Origin: Acidobacteriota bacterium
Lineage (GTDB): Bacteria > Acidobacteriota > Thermoanaerobaculia > Multivoradales > SZUA-115
DNA: 64,000 bases
Direction of reading: 5' to 3'
Assembly: GCA_024277255.1 (NCBI GenBank)
Contig: JAJRVQ010000063.1
Coordinates: 17,010 to 81,009 of the forward strand
Both the position numbers and the translations under genes were made by a program. The notes beneath the pieces are model-generated. The model searched no databases, was not told the DNA's origin, and was given only the letters and a program-made list of their open reading frames with translations. Of this stretch, positions 52,558 to 61,139 are shown in pieces; the stretch's first letter is position 1; the number at the start of each line of letters is the position of its first letter.

Positions 52558-53382
52558 TCAGCCTGTGCTCTTACGTAGACGCAGGTGAACACGAGCCGGC
52601 AGACCCGGCCGCAGATCCGGCGGCGCGTCCACCAGGTCGACGCGGGTCTCATAGACCAGGTAGGCGGACTCGCGCTCGGTCAGAGCGTAATGGGGAGTGA
52701 AGGCCGGCTCCAACGAAAGAAAGGAGATGCGGCCCGTAATCTTTCCGTCGAGCCCGGTGACTTTGACCTCGGCCTCATCTCCCACCTTTACCCTGGCCAT
52801 CGCCCGGGCGGGCATCCACACCCGGACCCACGGCTGAGCGCCCAAGACCACGGCCACCACGCCACCGGCGGGAGCCCGCTCGCCGGTTTCGAAGGGCAGC
52901 TGGTCGACCACCCCGCCGGAATGCGAACGGATGGTGAGATCTTCCAGCCGCTTCACCGCCTGAGCGATACGCGCTTCGCGCTCGCGCACCGCCGCCACCG
53001 CTTCGTCCCGCCCGCGCCGAGCTCCATCGAGGGTCTGCTTGGAAACGACCTTGGAGCGCTGCAAGTTGGATTGGCGAACAAAAACGCCTTCCGCCTCGGT
53101 CAGCGCGGCCTGCGCCGCTTCGAGCGCCGCCTGGTGGGCGCGAAGTTCAGCCTCGCTGACCTCGGTATCCAGTTGCACCACCACCTGGCCCGGCTCCACC
53201 CGCTCGCCGACCGCCACCGGCAAGGCCACCAGAACCTCCGAGGTCGGCGCCGCCAGCTCCAGCGTCTTGCGCTCCACCGTACCGGCAAGATCGACCGAAC
53301 GCTGCCCACAGCCCGCCAGCAAGCCAAGGCACAAGGAAAAAGCTGCGACTCGACCGAGCCAGCGCCAAACTTCACGGATCAT
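52558..53382 (-). CDS. HlyD-family periplasmic adaptor lipoprotein
   Basis: The ATG at 53382 starts 274 residues with a lipobox LGLLAGC. The biotinyl-lipoyl-like part (LVALPVAVGERVEPGQVVVQLDTE), a coiled-coil hairpin (ALEAAQAALTEAEGVFVRQ) and beta-barrel region (VGDEAEVKVTGLDGKITGRI) define a HlyD/MFP adaptor. It would link the ABC pump to an outer-membrane channel. First gene of the operon. Confidence 0.9.
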   Translation of the reverse strand: MIREVWRWLGRVAAFSLCLGLLAGCGQRSVDLAGTVERKTLELAAPTSEVLVALPVAVGERVEPGQVVVQLDTEVSEAELRAHQAALEAAQAALTEAEGVFVRQSNLQRSKVVSKQTLDGARRGRDEAVAAVREREARIAQAVKRLEDLTIRSHSGGVVDQLPFETGERAPAGGVVAVVLGAQPWVRVWMPARAMARVKVGDEAEVKVTGLDGKITGRISFLSLEPAFTPHYALTERESAYLVYETRVDLVDAPPDLRPGLPARVHLRLRKSTG

Positions 53383-53539
53383 GAGCGGGACCCCACTGAT
53401 GAACAGGTGTCGGTGCGACGGAATAGACCGTGATCCTATCAGCGGCCCGCCACCAAATCCGTCTTCTGCCGGAGAGCTGTCATAACGCGATAGGCCCGCA
53501 CGTTGACTTCCCACCCTCCTTTGTTTGCCCGCCTAACCT

Positions 53540-53568
53540 TGACTTAACCTTGCTAGCCTCCTAAACTG
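53540..53568 (+). promoter_or_regulatory. Sigma70-like promoter
   Basis: TTGACT and TAAACT are 17 bp apart, upstream of the AGGAGGTG ribosome site and ATG at 53612. Both boxes are one or two bases from consensus. Confidence 0.6.
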
Positions 53569-53611
53569 TACTCAAGTGTAATCTTCTGCTACACCCTAGG
53601 AGGTGATGGAG

Positions 53612-54093
53612 ATGAAAACACATGACCACCAGCTCTGGCCATGGGCCCTGCTAACTTTGGCACTCAGCTGTACAGGGAGTCCACTCTTCTCGCAAGGCGA
53701 GGAGGTGGTGGAAATCTTCACCCAACACTTCTACGACGACCTCTCGATCACCGGCAGCCGACTAGCGAATAGCAATTTGGTTGCCCATGTCACCCTGGCG
53801 CAGGAGACGCCAGCCGGAGAAGAAAATTGCACGGTTGCTACCAATGCGGTGCGATCTGCAGCGGTTTGACGCGAGCCCAATGTGATGCCCAATTCCGGGC
53901 AGACATTCTCGCTGCAAGTGGAAGCCCTTTCTGTGCTCGCGTTTACTGGCTCGGCGTTCGGGCACTCGGTTGGCTCTTCTTTCAAGATCCAGACCTGCGA
54001 CCCAACATGGGGGCTGACGTGTATAGCCTCGGTATTTCGATCAACCCATGTCCTGAGAACATGCAGCACCTTTGCACAACAATCGTCATGTAG
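53612..54093 (+). pseudogene. Frameshifted gene for a small secreted cysteine-rich protein
   Basis: AGGAGG eight bases before ATG 53612 and a strong promoter mark a real gene. The first frame gives a signal peptide (LWPWALLTLALSCTGSPLFS) and ~70 residues to EENC; it then stops at 53867-53869. In the -1 frame the reading continues from about 53820 as HGCYQCGAICSGLTRAQCDA and ends CPENMQHLCTTIVM at 54093, just before the next gene. The switch lies near GAAGAAAATTGC. A single-base indel or assembly error is the simplest reading; programmed -1 shifting is not supported by a canonical slippery site. Confidence 0.5.
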
Positions 54094-54107
54094 CCCAGGA
54101 GAGAACC

Positions 54108-54659
54108 GTGCATCCAACGATGTGCAGCTTGCTACTCGTGCTCCTTGTCAGCTGCGTCTCCTCGTCACAATTGCGGAGTGAAGAACCACCGGCTTCATGT
54201 CCCGATTTTTCCGGGGCCTACAGCTACCCAGGAATTCCAGGGTTCAAAGCTATTTGCACCGATAGCTGGCTAGGCCGAGAGGATATGCCGCTTCCAGCAG
54301 AGGGAGGGTTCTATCTGTCCGCAAGAGAAGTACACACCTTCAAGATCGAGCAAACTGACTGTAGCCAGATCACACTGAATTTCGTTGTGCAATCCGGGAT
54401 TGACCTTCCTAAGAGGTTTACGCTCAATCTGACTTCCGAGCGCGGAAAAAGGGAGATTCGCTGGAGCGATGACACTCTCTGGTACAAGAGGAAGTTCATC
54501 CCCACCGGCTTCCGGCTCCCTGGGCAACGCCAGTGGATGGAAGTTCGCCTTACCAAGAAGCCGGATGGGGCGTTGCTCTACCGCCTCGTCCATCGAGAAA
54601 GAAAGAACAGCAAGCCGCTGAACGAGATCGAGTGTCTGTGGCCCAAGGCTAGCGAGTAG
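54108..54659 (+). CDS. Putative lipoprotein, unknown function
   Basis: A GTG at 54108 six bases after AGGAGAG starts 183 residues with a lipobox-like LLLVLLVSC; an ATG four codons later is the alternative. The mature part (SCPDFSGAYSYPG ... TLWYKRKFIP) looks like a small beta-rich domain. It may be co-transcribed with the preceding frameshifted gene. The 3' end meets the sucA gene tail to tail, 5 bp apart. Confidence 0.65.
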   Translation: MHPTMCSLLLVLLVSCVSSSQLRSEEPPASCPDFSGAYSYPGIPGFKAICTDSWLGREDMPLPAEGGFYLSAREVHTFKIEQTDCSQITLNFVVQSGIDLPKRFTLNLTSERGKREIRWSDDTLWYKRKFIPTGFRLPGQRQWMEVRLTKKPDGALLYRLVHRERKNSKPLNEIECLWPKASE

Positions 54660-54664
54660 GCCTC

Positions 54665-57130
54665 CTATTCCGCGGCACTGAAGGCGACCCGTAGCAGCGC
54701 TTGTTGTTCGATGGCGTGTGCCTTGGCCGAGCCGGTGGCCGGGCTGGCGCTGGCTTTGCGTTTGACGGTGCGCACCTGGATCGGGTCGGCGAGGTGGCGG
54801 ATCAGCGGCAGGACGAAGAACAGCGCACCCATGTTGGCCGGTTCTTCCTGGACCCAGACGATCTCCTGGAGATCCTCTCCCAGCCGTTCGAGCTCCACCG
54901 CCAGCTCCCGTTTGGGAAAGGGATAGAGCTGTTCCAGCGAGATGACGGCGGTGGTGTTGGCGCCGAACTTCTCGCGCTGCGCCAACAGTTCGTGGCGGAT
55001 CTTGCCGGTGCACAGCAGCACATGGCGCGCCGTCTTGATCTGCGGATCGGGCAGTACGTTTTCGTAGCGCAGCTTGCCGAGTTCGTCGAGCCCGGAAGCC
55101 GCCGCCGGATGGCGCAACATGCTCTTGGGAGTGAAGACAATCAGGGGTTTGCGCCACTTGCGCAGCGCCTGCCGGCGCAGCAGATGGAAGTACTGCCCGG
55201 CGGTCGACGGCTGGCAGATTTGTAGATTCTCATTCGCCGCCAACTGGAGGAAACGCTCCAGCCTGGCGCTCGAATGCTCCGGCCCCTGGCCTTCGAAACC
55301 GTGCGGCAGAAGCAGAACCAGCCCGGAAAGGAGCTTCCACTTGTCCTCCGCCGCGGCGACGAACTGATCGATGATGATTTGGGCGCCGTTGACGAAGTCG
55401 CCGAACTGCGCTTCCCACAAGACCAGCGCCTCGGGCATGTCGCGACTGTAACCGTACTCATAGCCCATCACCGCCGCTTCCGAGAGCATCGAGTTGTAAA
55501 TCTCGATCGACGCCTGCTTCTCGGCGATGTGGGCCAGCGGGAAGTGAACCCGCTCGGTTTCAATGTCGACCAGCTTCGAGTGACGATGGCTGAAGGTGCC
55601 ACGCACGCAGTCTTGACCCGTCAGGCGAACCGGCACTCCCGCTTCGACCAACGAAGCCAGAGCCAGCGCCTCCGCCATGCCAAAATCGATCGGCTGCTCG
55701 CCGTTGGCCATAGCCTGCCGGCTGGTCAAGAGCTTGCCGAGCTTGGGATGAATGTTGAACCCGTCGGGCACCGCCGTCAGCCGCTCGCCGAGGCGCGCCA
55801 GCTCCTTCTTGGGGAGGCCGGTTTCTACCCGGTAGTCGAACTGAAACGGACCGCCGACGAAGCGGTCCCAATAGCTGGGTGGGTTGCTCAGCTCGGGCTT
55901 GGTCTCCATCTTCGCGGCCTGTTCTTGGGCAGCGCTGAATTCCTCTTTGATGCTCTGGGCCAGGGCCGCCGTCTCCTCGTCGCCGACCCCCTGCTCGGCG
56001 GCAAAGCGCTGCCACAGCGGTGGGTGCTCTTGGATGCGGCGATACAAGCGCGGCTGGGTGATGGTCGGATCGTCGATCTCGCTGTGGCCATGGCGGCGGT
56101 AGCCGATCAGGTCGATCACCACGTCAGTGCCAAATTGATACCGGAAATCGACCGCCATGCGGGCGACGCGAATCACCGCCGTCAAATCCTCGCCGTTGAC
56201 GTGAAAAATGGGCACAGCCAGGCGGCGCGCCACATCCGAGGCATAGCGCGAGCTGTGCAGCTCTTCGGGTGAAGTGGTGAATCCAATCAGGTTGTTGACG
56301 ATGATATGAACAGCGCCGCCAACCTCGAAGCCTTCAAGTTCGGACAGATTGAGCCCTTCGGCGAGGATTCCTTGGCCGGCGAAGGCGGCGTCGCCGTGCA
56401 GGATGATGGGAACGACCTTGCGCCAGCCCTCCTCGCCGTGGCGCATCTGCTTGGCCCGCGTTCGGCCCAGCGCCACCGGGTAGACCGCTTCCAAGTGGCT
56501 GGGGTTCGACACTAGATGGATGCGCACCTTTTTCTCGGTATCGAGCGGGTGATAGCCGGTGGCGCCCAGGTGATATTTGACGTCACCGCTGCCGAAGACG
56601 CTGCGCGGATCGACATCCTCAAAGCCGGCCAAGAGATCTTCCAAGGGCACGCCGACGACGTTGGCCATCACATTGAGTCGACCGCGATGGCTCATCCCTA
56701 AGACCACCTGCTCGGCGCCGCGCTTGGCCGCTCGCAGGCCGCCGATGTCGAGCGCCACGATCAAACTGGTGATCCCTTCCAGGGAGAAGCGCTTGAAACC
56801 AAGGTAGCGCTGCTGCAAGGTCTGCTCGAACAATTCGGCGCGCATCAACCGTTCCAGCACCAGCGGTACCGGCATCTCGTAGGAATCGTCTTCCATCCGC
56901 TCCTCAACCCAGCTCCGCCGGACCGGGTCGGCAATGTGCATGAATTCGGCACCGATCGAGCCGCAGTACCAATGGCGGCCCTGCTGCGCCGCCGGGCCAG
57001 AGAGCGCGTCGAGTTCCGCGTAGGGCTGAGGATCGAGCCGGCCGAGCGGATCGAGCCGCGCTTGCAGGTAACCCCAACGGCGGAACGAATCGAGGATCGG
57101 GTCTTGGGCGGCGGGCGGTGTGCTCGACAT
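54665..57130 (-). CDS. sucA: 2-oxoglutarate dehydrogenase E1 component
   Basis: The 821-residue protein has the E1o motifs GMSHRGRLNVMANVVG, GDAAFAGQGILAEGLNL with IIVNNLIGFTT (thiamine diphosphate binding), GYRRHGHSEIDDP, the transketolase-like RLTGQDCVRGTFSHRH, and LPHGFEGQGPEHSSARLERF. It decarboxylates 2-oxoglutarate in the TCA cycle with E2 and E3. About 100 residues shorter than the E. coli enzyme at the N-terminus, which lacks part of the E2-docking region. No sucB or lpd adjoins it. It is divergent from the PIG-L gene. Confidence 0.95.
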   Translation of the reverse strand: MSSTPPAAQDPILDSFRRWGYLQARLDPLGRLDPQPYAELDALSGPAAQQGRHWYCGSIGAEFMHIADPVRRSWVEERMEDDSYEMPVPLVLERLMRAELFEQTLQQRYLGFKRFSLEGITSLIVALDIGGLRAAKRGAEQVVLGMSHRGRLNVMANVVGVPLEDLLAGFEDVDPRSVFGSGDVKYHLGATGYHPLDTEKKVRIHLVSNPSHLEAVYPVALGRTRAKQMRHGEEGWRKVVPIILHGDAAFAGQGILAEGLNLSELEGFEVGGAVHIIVNNLIGFTTSPEELHSSRYASDVARRLAVPIFHVNGEDLTAVIRVARMAVDFRYQFGTDVVIDLIGYRRHGHSEIDDPTITQPRLYRRIQEHPPLWQRFAAEQGVGDEETAALAQSIKEEFSAAQEQAAKMETKPELSNPPSYWDRFVGGPFQFDYRVETGLPKKELARLGERLTAVPDGFNIHPKLGKLLTSRQAMANGEQPIDFGMAEALALASLVEAGVPVRLTGQDCVRGTFSHRHSKLVDIETERVHFPLAHIAEKQASIEIYNSMLSEAAVMGYEYGYSRDMPEALVLWEAQFGDFVNGAQIIIDQFVAAAEDKWKLLSGLVLLLPHGFEGQGPEHSSARLERFLQLAANENLQICQPSTAGQYFHLLRRQALRKWRKPLIVFTPKSMLRHPAAASGLDELGKLRYENVLPDPQIKTARHVLLCTGKIRHELLAQREKFGANTTAVISLEQLYPFPKRELAVELERLGEDLQEIVWVQEEPANMGALFFVLPLIRHLADPIQVRTVKRKASASPATGSAKAHAIEQQALLRVAFSAAE

Positions 57131-57186
57131 GATGGCGCAAGACTACCGCAGAGCATCGTCGTTCCCACCCGAGTAGAATCCGCCAA

Positions 57187-59973
57187 ATGAACCCTACTCG
57201 GAGCACTTGGAACACGTCCCGCCGACCCGTTGCCCTCGGTCTCCTCGCTCTGATCTGGACAGCGTGGGGAAACCTCAGTACCCCGGCACAAGCCCTCGAT
57301 CCGGTGCTCCAGCCGGCCAGCAGTGGCGGTATCGCGGCGGTGGACCGCGCCTTGGCGCGCCTTACTCAGAACCGGCGGTTGCTGGTCATCGCCGCCCACC
57401 CCGACGATGAGAGCAATGACCTGCTCACCTTGGTGGCGCGGGGCATGGGCGGCGAGGCCGCCTATCTCTCACTGTCGCGCGGTGACGGCGGGCAAAACCT
57501 GATCGGCACCGAGTTAGGCGAGGGGCTCGGGGTGCTGCGCTCCAGCGAGTTGCAGGCGGCCCGCTCGATCGATGGCGCGCACCAGTTCTTCACCCGCGCC
57601 TATGACTTCGGCTACACCCGCTCGCTCGACGAGACCTTCGAGCGCTGGCCGCGCCGCGAGCTGGTGCGCGACGCGGTGCGGGTGATCCGCCGGTTCAAGC
57701 CGCAGGTGGTGGTGGCGATCTTCCCGCCCGACAAACGGGCCGGCCACGGCCAGCATCAAGCCTCCGCCATCGTCGCCCGCGACGCCTTTGACGCCGCTGG
57801 CGACCCACGAGCCTTTCCCGAGCTGGCCAGTGAAGAGGGGCTCGCCCCCTGGCAGCCGCAAGCGTTCTACCGCTTTGCCTGGTGGGATCGCGAGCTCGCC
57901 ACCCACGAGATCGCCAATGGCCAACTCGACCCCTTCGCTGGCCGCTCGATCCACCAGTTGGCGATGGAGTCGCGCAGCCAGCACCGTTCGCAAGACATGG
58001 GCATGCTGCAAGAACTCGGTTCGCGAGATTTGCTGCTCACCTGGGAAGCGGGCCCGGCCGGCGAGCCGACCAACGATCCTGCCAACAAACCAGCCAACGA
58101 CCTCTTCCAGGACATCGATACTAGTTTGGAGTCCATGGCGCGGTGGATCGAAGCTCCCGACGAGGCGGCGAAGACGGCCGAGGGCTTGCGGGCGGTGGCC
58201 CGGCGAGCGAACCTCCTGCGCTGGAATCTGACGCCTACGAACCTCGCTGCCACGGCGAGCGAGCTGGCCGAGATCGTAGGGATCTTGCAGCAAGCCAAGG
58301 CGACGACGCGACGAGCTGGCGCCAGCCCCCACTTCGCGGAGCTGATCGTGGAGAAGCTCACCATCGCCAAGGAAGGGCTCCTCGCCGCCGCCGGCATCGT
58401 GCTCGACGCCACGGCTTCGAGCGCTGCGCTGGTTCCTAGCGGCACGGTTCAACTCGCCTGTCAGATCTGGAACAGCGGCCCGCTGGAACTGGCGGCGAAG
58501 GATACGACTCTGAGCGGCCCCCTACTGACAGCTAGCCGTCAGACCGGCAGAGTAGGGACCGTGCCGCTGGAAGGCGAGGCCAACGCGGCGGGCTGGCATT
58601 CCATCCTTCCCGGCACGGTGGCCAAAGGCGCCGCGCCTCTCACCGTGCCCACCGATGCGCCGCCTTCGGCGCCTTACTTTCTTGCCCGGCCAAGGCTCGG
58701 CGACCTCTATGACTGGAGCGAGGTCAGCCCTCAAGTGCGCGGCCTACCCTTCGCCCCGGCACCCTTGAGCGCCCGCTTCGACCTGCGCGTCGGTGAGGTG
58801 AGGTTCAGCGTCGAGCGCGAGATCGTCTACCGATACCGTAACCAAGCGGTGGGCGAGGTGCGCCGACCGCTGCGCGTGGTGCCACGGATCCAGGTCGCGG
58901 TAGAGCCCAACTCCCTCCTCTGGCGCGACGGCGAGCACGCTCCTCGCCAGGTGACGGTGACCGTCGATCTCAACGCTCTCCAGGCCGGTACAGCCACCGT
59001 CTCCTGGGCAGTGCCGCAAGGCTGGCCGCGACCCGAGCCGATCCACTTCTCCATCGAAGCCGGCGCGGCGCGGCGCACCTTTCAGATCGCGATCCAACCC
59101 CCAGCCAAGGCCGGAGCCGGGCGCCATGAAATCACCATCGAGGGTCGCATCGACGACCATGCTGGAGGCCACACGGGAGACCCTACTGACGAGACCGTGG
59201 CGAGCCGGTTCTCTTATCCCCTCCTCGACTACCCGCACATTCGCCCCGTACCGCTGCCGGTGGCGGCGCGCATCGAGGCACAAATGATCGATCTGCAACT
59301 CCCAGCGCTCTCGCGCATCGGCTATCTGCGCGGCGCTTCCGATCGCGTGCCCGAGGCGCTGCTTCAAGTGGGCCTGCCGGTAGAGTTGATCACCACCGAC
59401 GACTTGGCGAGCGCCGAGCTGGAACGGTTCGACGCCATCGTCATCGGCAGTCGCGCCTACGAGACGCAGCCGGCCATGGCGACGGTCAATGACCACTTGC
59501 TCGATTGGGTGCGCGGTGGCGGCCTGCTCTTGGTCCAGTTCCAGCAGTATCAATTCGCCCGCGGCGGCTTTGCTCCCCTGGCGCTCGACATCGCACGGCC
59601 GCACGGCCGGGTGACTGATGAGACGGCACCGGTCACCCTCCTGCAACCGGACCACCCGATCTTCAACACGCCCAACCGGCTCACCGACGACGACTGGCGA
59701 GGTTGGGTTCAAGAGCGCGGCCTCTACTTCGCCGGAAGCTGGGATGAAGGCTACACGCCGCTCCTCTCCATGGCCGACCCCGGCGGAGAGGCTCTGCGCG
59801 GCTCGCTCCTGGTCGCCCATCTGGGGCGCGGTAGCTACATCTACACCGGCCTCGCCTTCTTCCGCCAACTACCGGCAGGGATCGCGGGCGCCTTCCGGCT
59901 GTTCGCCAACTTGCTGTCGACCGATCCACTGGAGCCGGCTCCCGGCTCATCCCCGGAGGTTTCAAGACCATGA
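57187..59973 (+). CDS. Secreted PIG-L family deacetylase, large multi-domain form
   Basis: The 928-residue protein has a signal segment (LGLLALIWTAWGNLSTPAQA) and an N-terminal PIG-L/LmbE domain with VIAAHPDDESND (zinc site HPDD) and PPDKRAGHGQHQAS (second His). These hydrolyse N-acetyl groups of amino sugars. Beta-rich domains follow, then a C-terminal region (DAIVIGSRAYETQPAM, GGLLLVQFQQYQF) with a GATase-like fold. Such long secreted forms are common in Acidobacteriota and Bacteroidota, with poorly known substrates. The stop overlaps the next ATG. Confidence 0.88.
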   Translation: MNPTRSTWNTSRRPVALGLLALIWTAWGNLSTPAQALDPVLQPASSGGIAAVDRALARLTQNRRLLVIAAHPDDESNDLLTLVARGMGGEAAYLSLSRGDGGQNLIGTELGEGLGVLRSSELQAARSIDGAHQFFTRAYDFGYTRSLDETFERWPRRELVRDAVRVIRRFKPQVVVAIFPPDKRAGHGQHQASAIVARDAFDAAGDPRAFPELASEEGLAPWQPQAFYRFAWWDRELATHEIANGQLDPFAGRSIHQLAMESRSQHRSQDMGMLQELGSRDLLLTWEAGPAGEPTNDPANKPANDLFQDIDTSLESMARWIEAPDEAAKTAEGLRAVARRANLLRWNLTPTNLAATASELAEIVGILQQAKATTRRAGASPHFAELIVEKLTIAKEGLLAAAGIVLDATASSAALVPSGTVQLACQIWNSGPLELAAKDTTLSGPLLTASRQTGRVGTVPLEGEANAAGWHSILPGTVAKGAAPLTVPTDAPPSAPYFLARPRLGDLYDWSEVSPQVRGLPFAPAPLSARFDLRVGEVRFSVEREIVYRYRNQAVGEVRRPLRVVPRIQVAVEPNSLLWRDGEHAPRQVTVTVDLNALQAGTATVSWAVPQGWPRPEPIHFSIEAGAARRTFQIAIQPPAKAGAGRHEITIEGRIDDHAGGHTGDPTDETVASRFSYPLLDYPHIRPVPLPVAARIEAQMIDLQLPALSRIGYLRGASDRVPEALLQVGLPVELITTDDLASAELERFDAIVIGSRAYETQPAMATVNDHLLDWVRGGGLLLVQFQQYQFARGGFAPLALDIARPHGRVTDETAPVTLLQPDHPIFNTPNRLTDDDWRGWVQERGLYFAGSWDEGYTPLLSMADPGGEALRGSLLVAHLGRGSYIYTGLAFFRQLPAGIAGAFRLFANLLSTDPLEPAPGSSPEVSRP

Positions 59974-60761
59974 TCGTCACCCGTCCGTCGCTATCCTCTC
60001 GCCGACTGCCCAGACTCCTCGCCCTGGTTGGCCTCGCGGCCGCCACGTGGCTCCTACCCGCAACCGCGAGCGCCGCCGAGGCTCCAACATCCGCCGAGCA
60101 GGTGCTCGCCCGCTCGATTCACTATCACGACCCCGCCGGCGTCTGGGGTCAGAAGTCGCTGGCTCTCGATCTACGATCGACGCGCCCCGACAACCCGGAC
60201 CGGTTAGAGCGGGTCACCATCGCCACCGCCGACCAGCAATTCTCCATCGTCGGTGGCCGTGGAACCCAAGTGGAACGCTACCTGTCCGGCGGCCACTGCC
60301 GGTTCAAAGTTGAGGGTTCCGCCGACTACAGCGAAGAGCAGGCCAAGGAGCTGCGCCTCGACTGTGATCGGCTGAAGATGATGCGCAACTACCACACCTA
60401 CCTGTGGGGCCTGCCGATGAAGCTGCGCGACCCCGGTACCCGGATCGACCCCGAAGCCAAAGAGACAACCTTCGACGGTCGCCACGCGCTGGCCCTGCGA
60501 GTGAGCTACGACGAAGAGGTGGGTCAGGACCTTTGGTACTTCTACTTCGATCCCGAAACCGCGGCCCTCATCGGCTATCGCTTCTACCATGACGAAGCGG
60601 CCAACGACGGTGAGTACATCACGCTGGCTGGCGAAAGCGAGCTGTGGCTCGCCGGCAAGCTCCTCCTGCGGATTCCCCAAGAGCGCACCTGGTACACCCA
60701 CAAAGAGGACAAGCTCCTCGGCACCGACATTCTGGTCAAGCTGAGCGTGCTGAGCGACTGA
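59970..60761 (+). CDS. DUF6503-like secreted protein
   Basis: Coupled by ATGA to the PIG-L gene, this 263-residue protein has a signal peptide (LLALVGLAAATWLLPATASA) and a pattern seen in DUF6503 proteins: AEQVLARSIHYHDPAGVW, YHTYLWGLPMKLRDPG, ALRVSYDEEVGQDLWYFYFD and LIGYRFYHDE. The fold is probably an outer-membrane-lipoprotein-like beta-half-barrel. Function is unknown; operon position suggests a link with the deacetylase. Confidence 0.7.
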   Translation: MIVTRPSLSSRRLPRLLALVGLAAATWLLPATASAAEAPTSAEQVLARSIHYHDPAGVWGQKSLALDLRSTRPDNPDRLERVTIATADQQFSIVGGRGTQVERYLSGGHCRFKVEGSADYSEEQAKELRLDCDRLKMMRNYHTYLWGLPMKLRDPGTRIDPEAKETTFDGRHALALRVSYDEEVGQDLWYFYFDPETAALIGYRFYHDEAANDGEYITLAGESELWLAGKLLLRIPQERTWYTHKEDKLLGTDILVKLSVLSD

Positions 60762-60775
60762 CCGCTTACCAGACC

Positions 60776-60904
60776 TTACGGAACAACCAAGCTCCACGCC
60801 CCCGTGTCGCCACTCTCGAAGCCATCGGCGAAGATGTCTGGGGCCAGGCAACCACGGACTAGCTGCCACTCATCTCGCGGATCAGAAACGGCGTCGAACT
60901 GAAC
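60776..60904 (-). pseudogene. Fragment encoding a DGFESG-tag C-terminus
   Basis: On the minus strand a 42-codon frame without a start ends IFADGFESGDTGAWSLVVP and stop, nearly identical to the end of the 20-kb DNRLRE protein (DTSAWSSVVP). The frame is closed upstream by TGA, so only the tail of a former secreted-protein gene remains. About 235 bp of further non-coding DNA with short unrelated open frames follows up to 61.1 kb. Confidence 0.65.
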
Positions 60905-61139
60905 TCATCGAACACCTCCTTAGCCCATTGTCAGGGCTTAATTTGGTGTCTACAAAATCGGGGGAAGATCAGTCAGTGATGCTGAACGGCAGGGTGGCCA
61001 AATTGGAAGAGGTCGACAAGGCCGCGCCGTCACCGCTAGGTCAACGGCCACTCGGTATTTCTGAGGAAGGCGAAGGGATCCAGCTCTCGGCTCTGTTTTT
61101 TTAATAAGATAGCGACTAGGCTTTATAGCCTTATCCTCG

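Noticed and set aside
53597..53830. Programmed -1 frameshifting
   Set aside because: No canonical X-XXY-YYZ heptamer in the proper frame and no obvious downstream pseudoknot at the switch point.
53867..53869. In-frame TGA in the small cysteine-rich gene as a second selenocysteine site
   Set aside because: The continuation in that frame runs into the next gene and looks less protein-like than the -1 frame; I saw no SECIS-like hairpin, so a frameshift is the simpler reading.
60950..61139. Possible transposase C-terminal remnant
   Set aside because: A minus-strand stretch loosely recalls IS66-type ends, but stops interrupt it and the match is too weak to claim.
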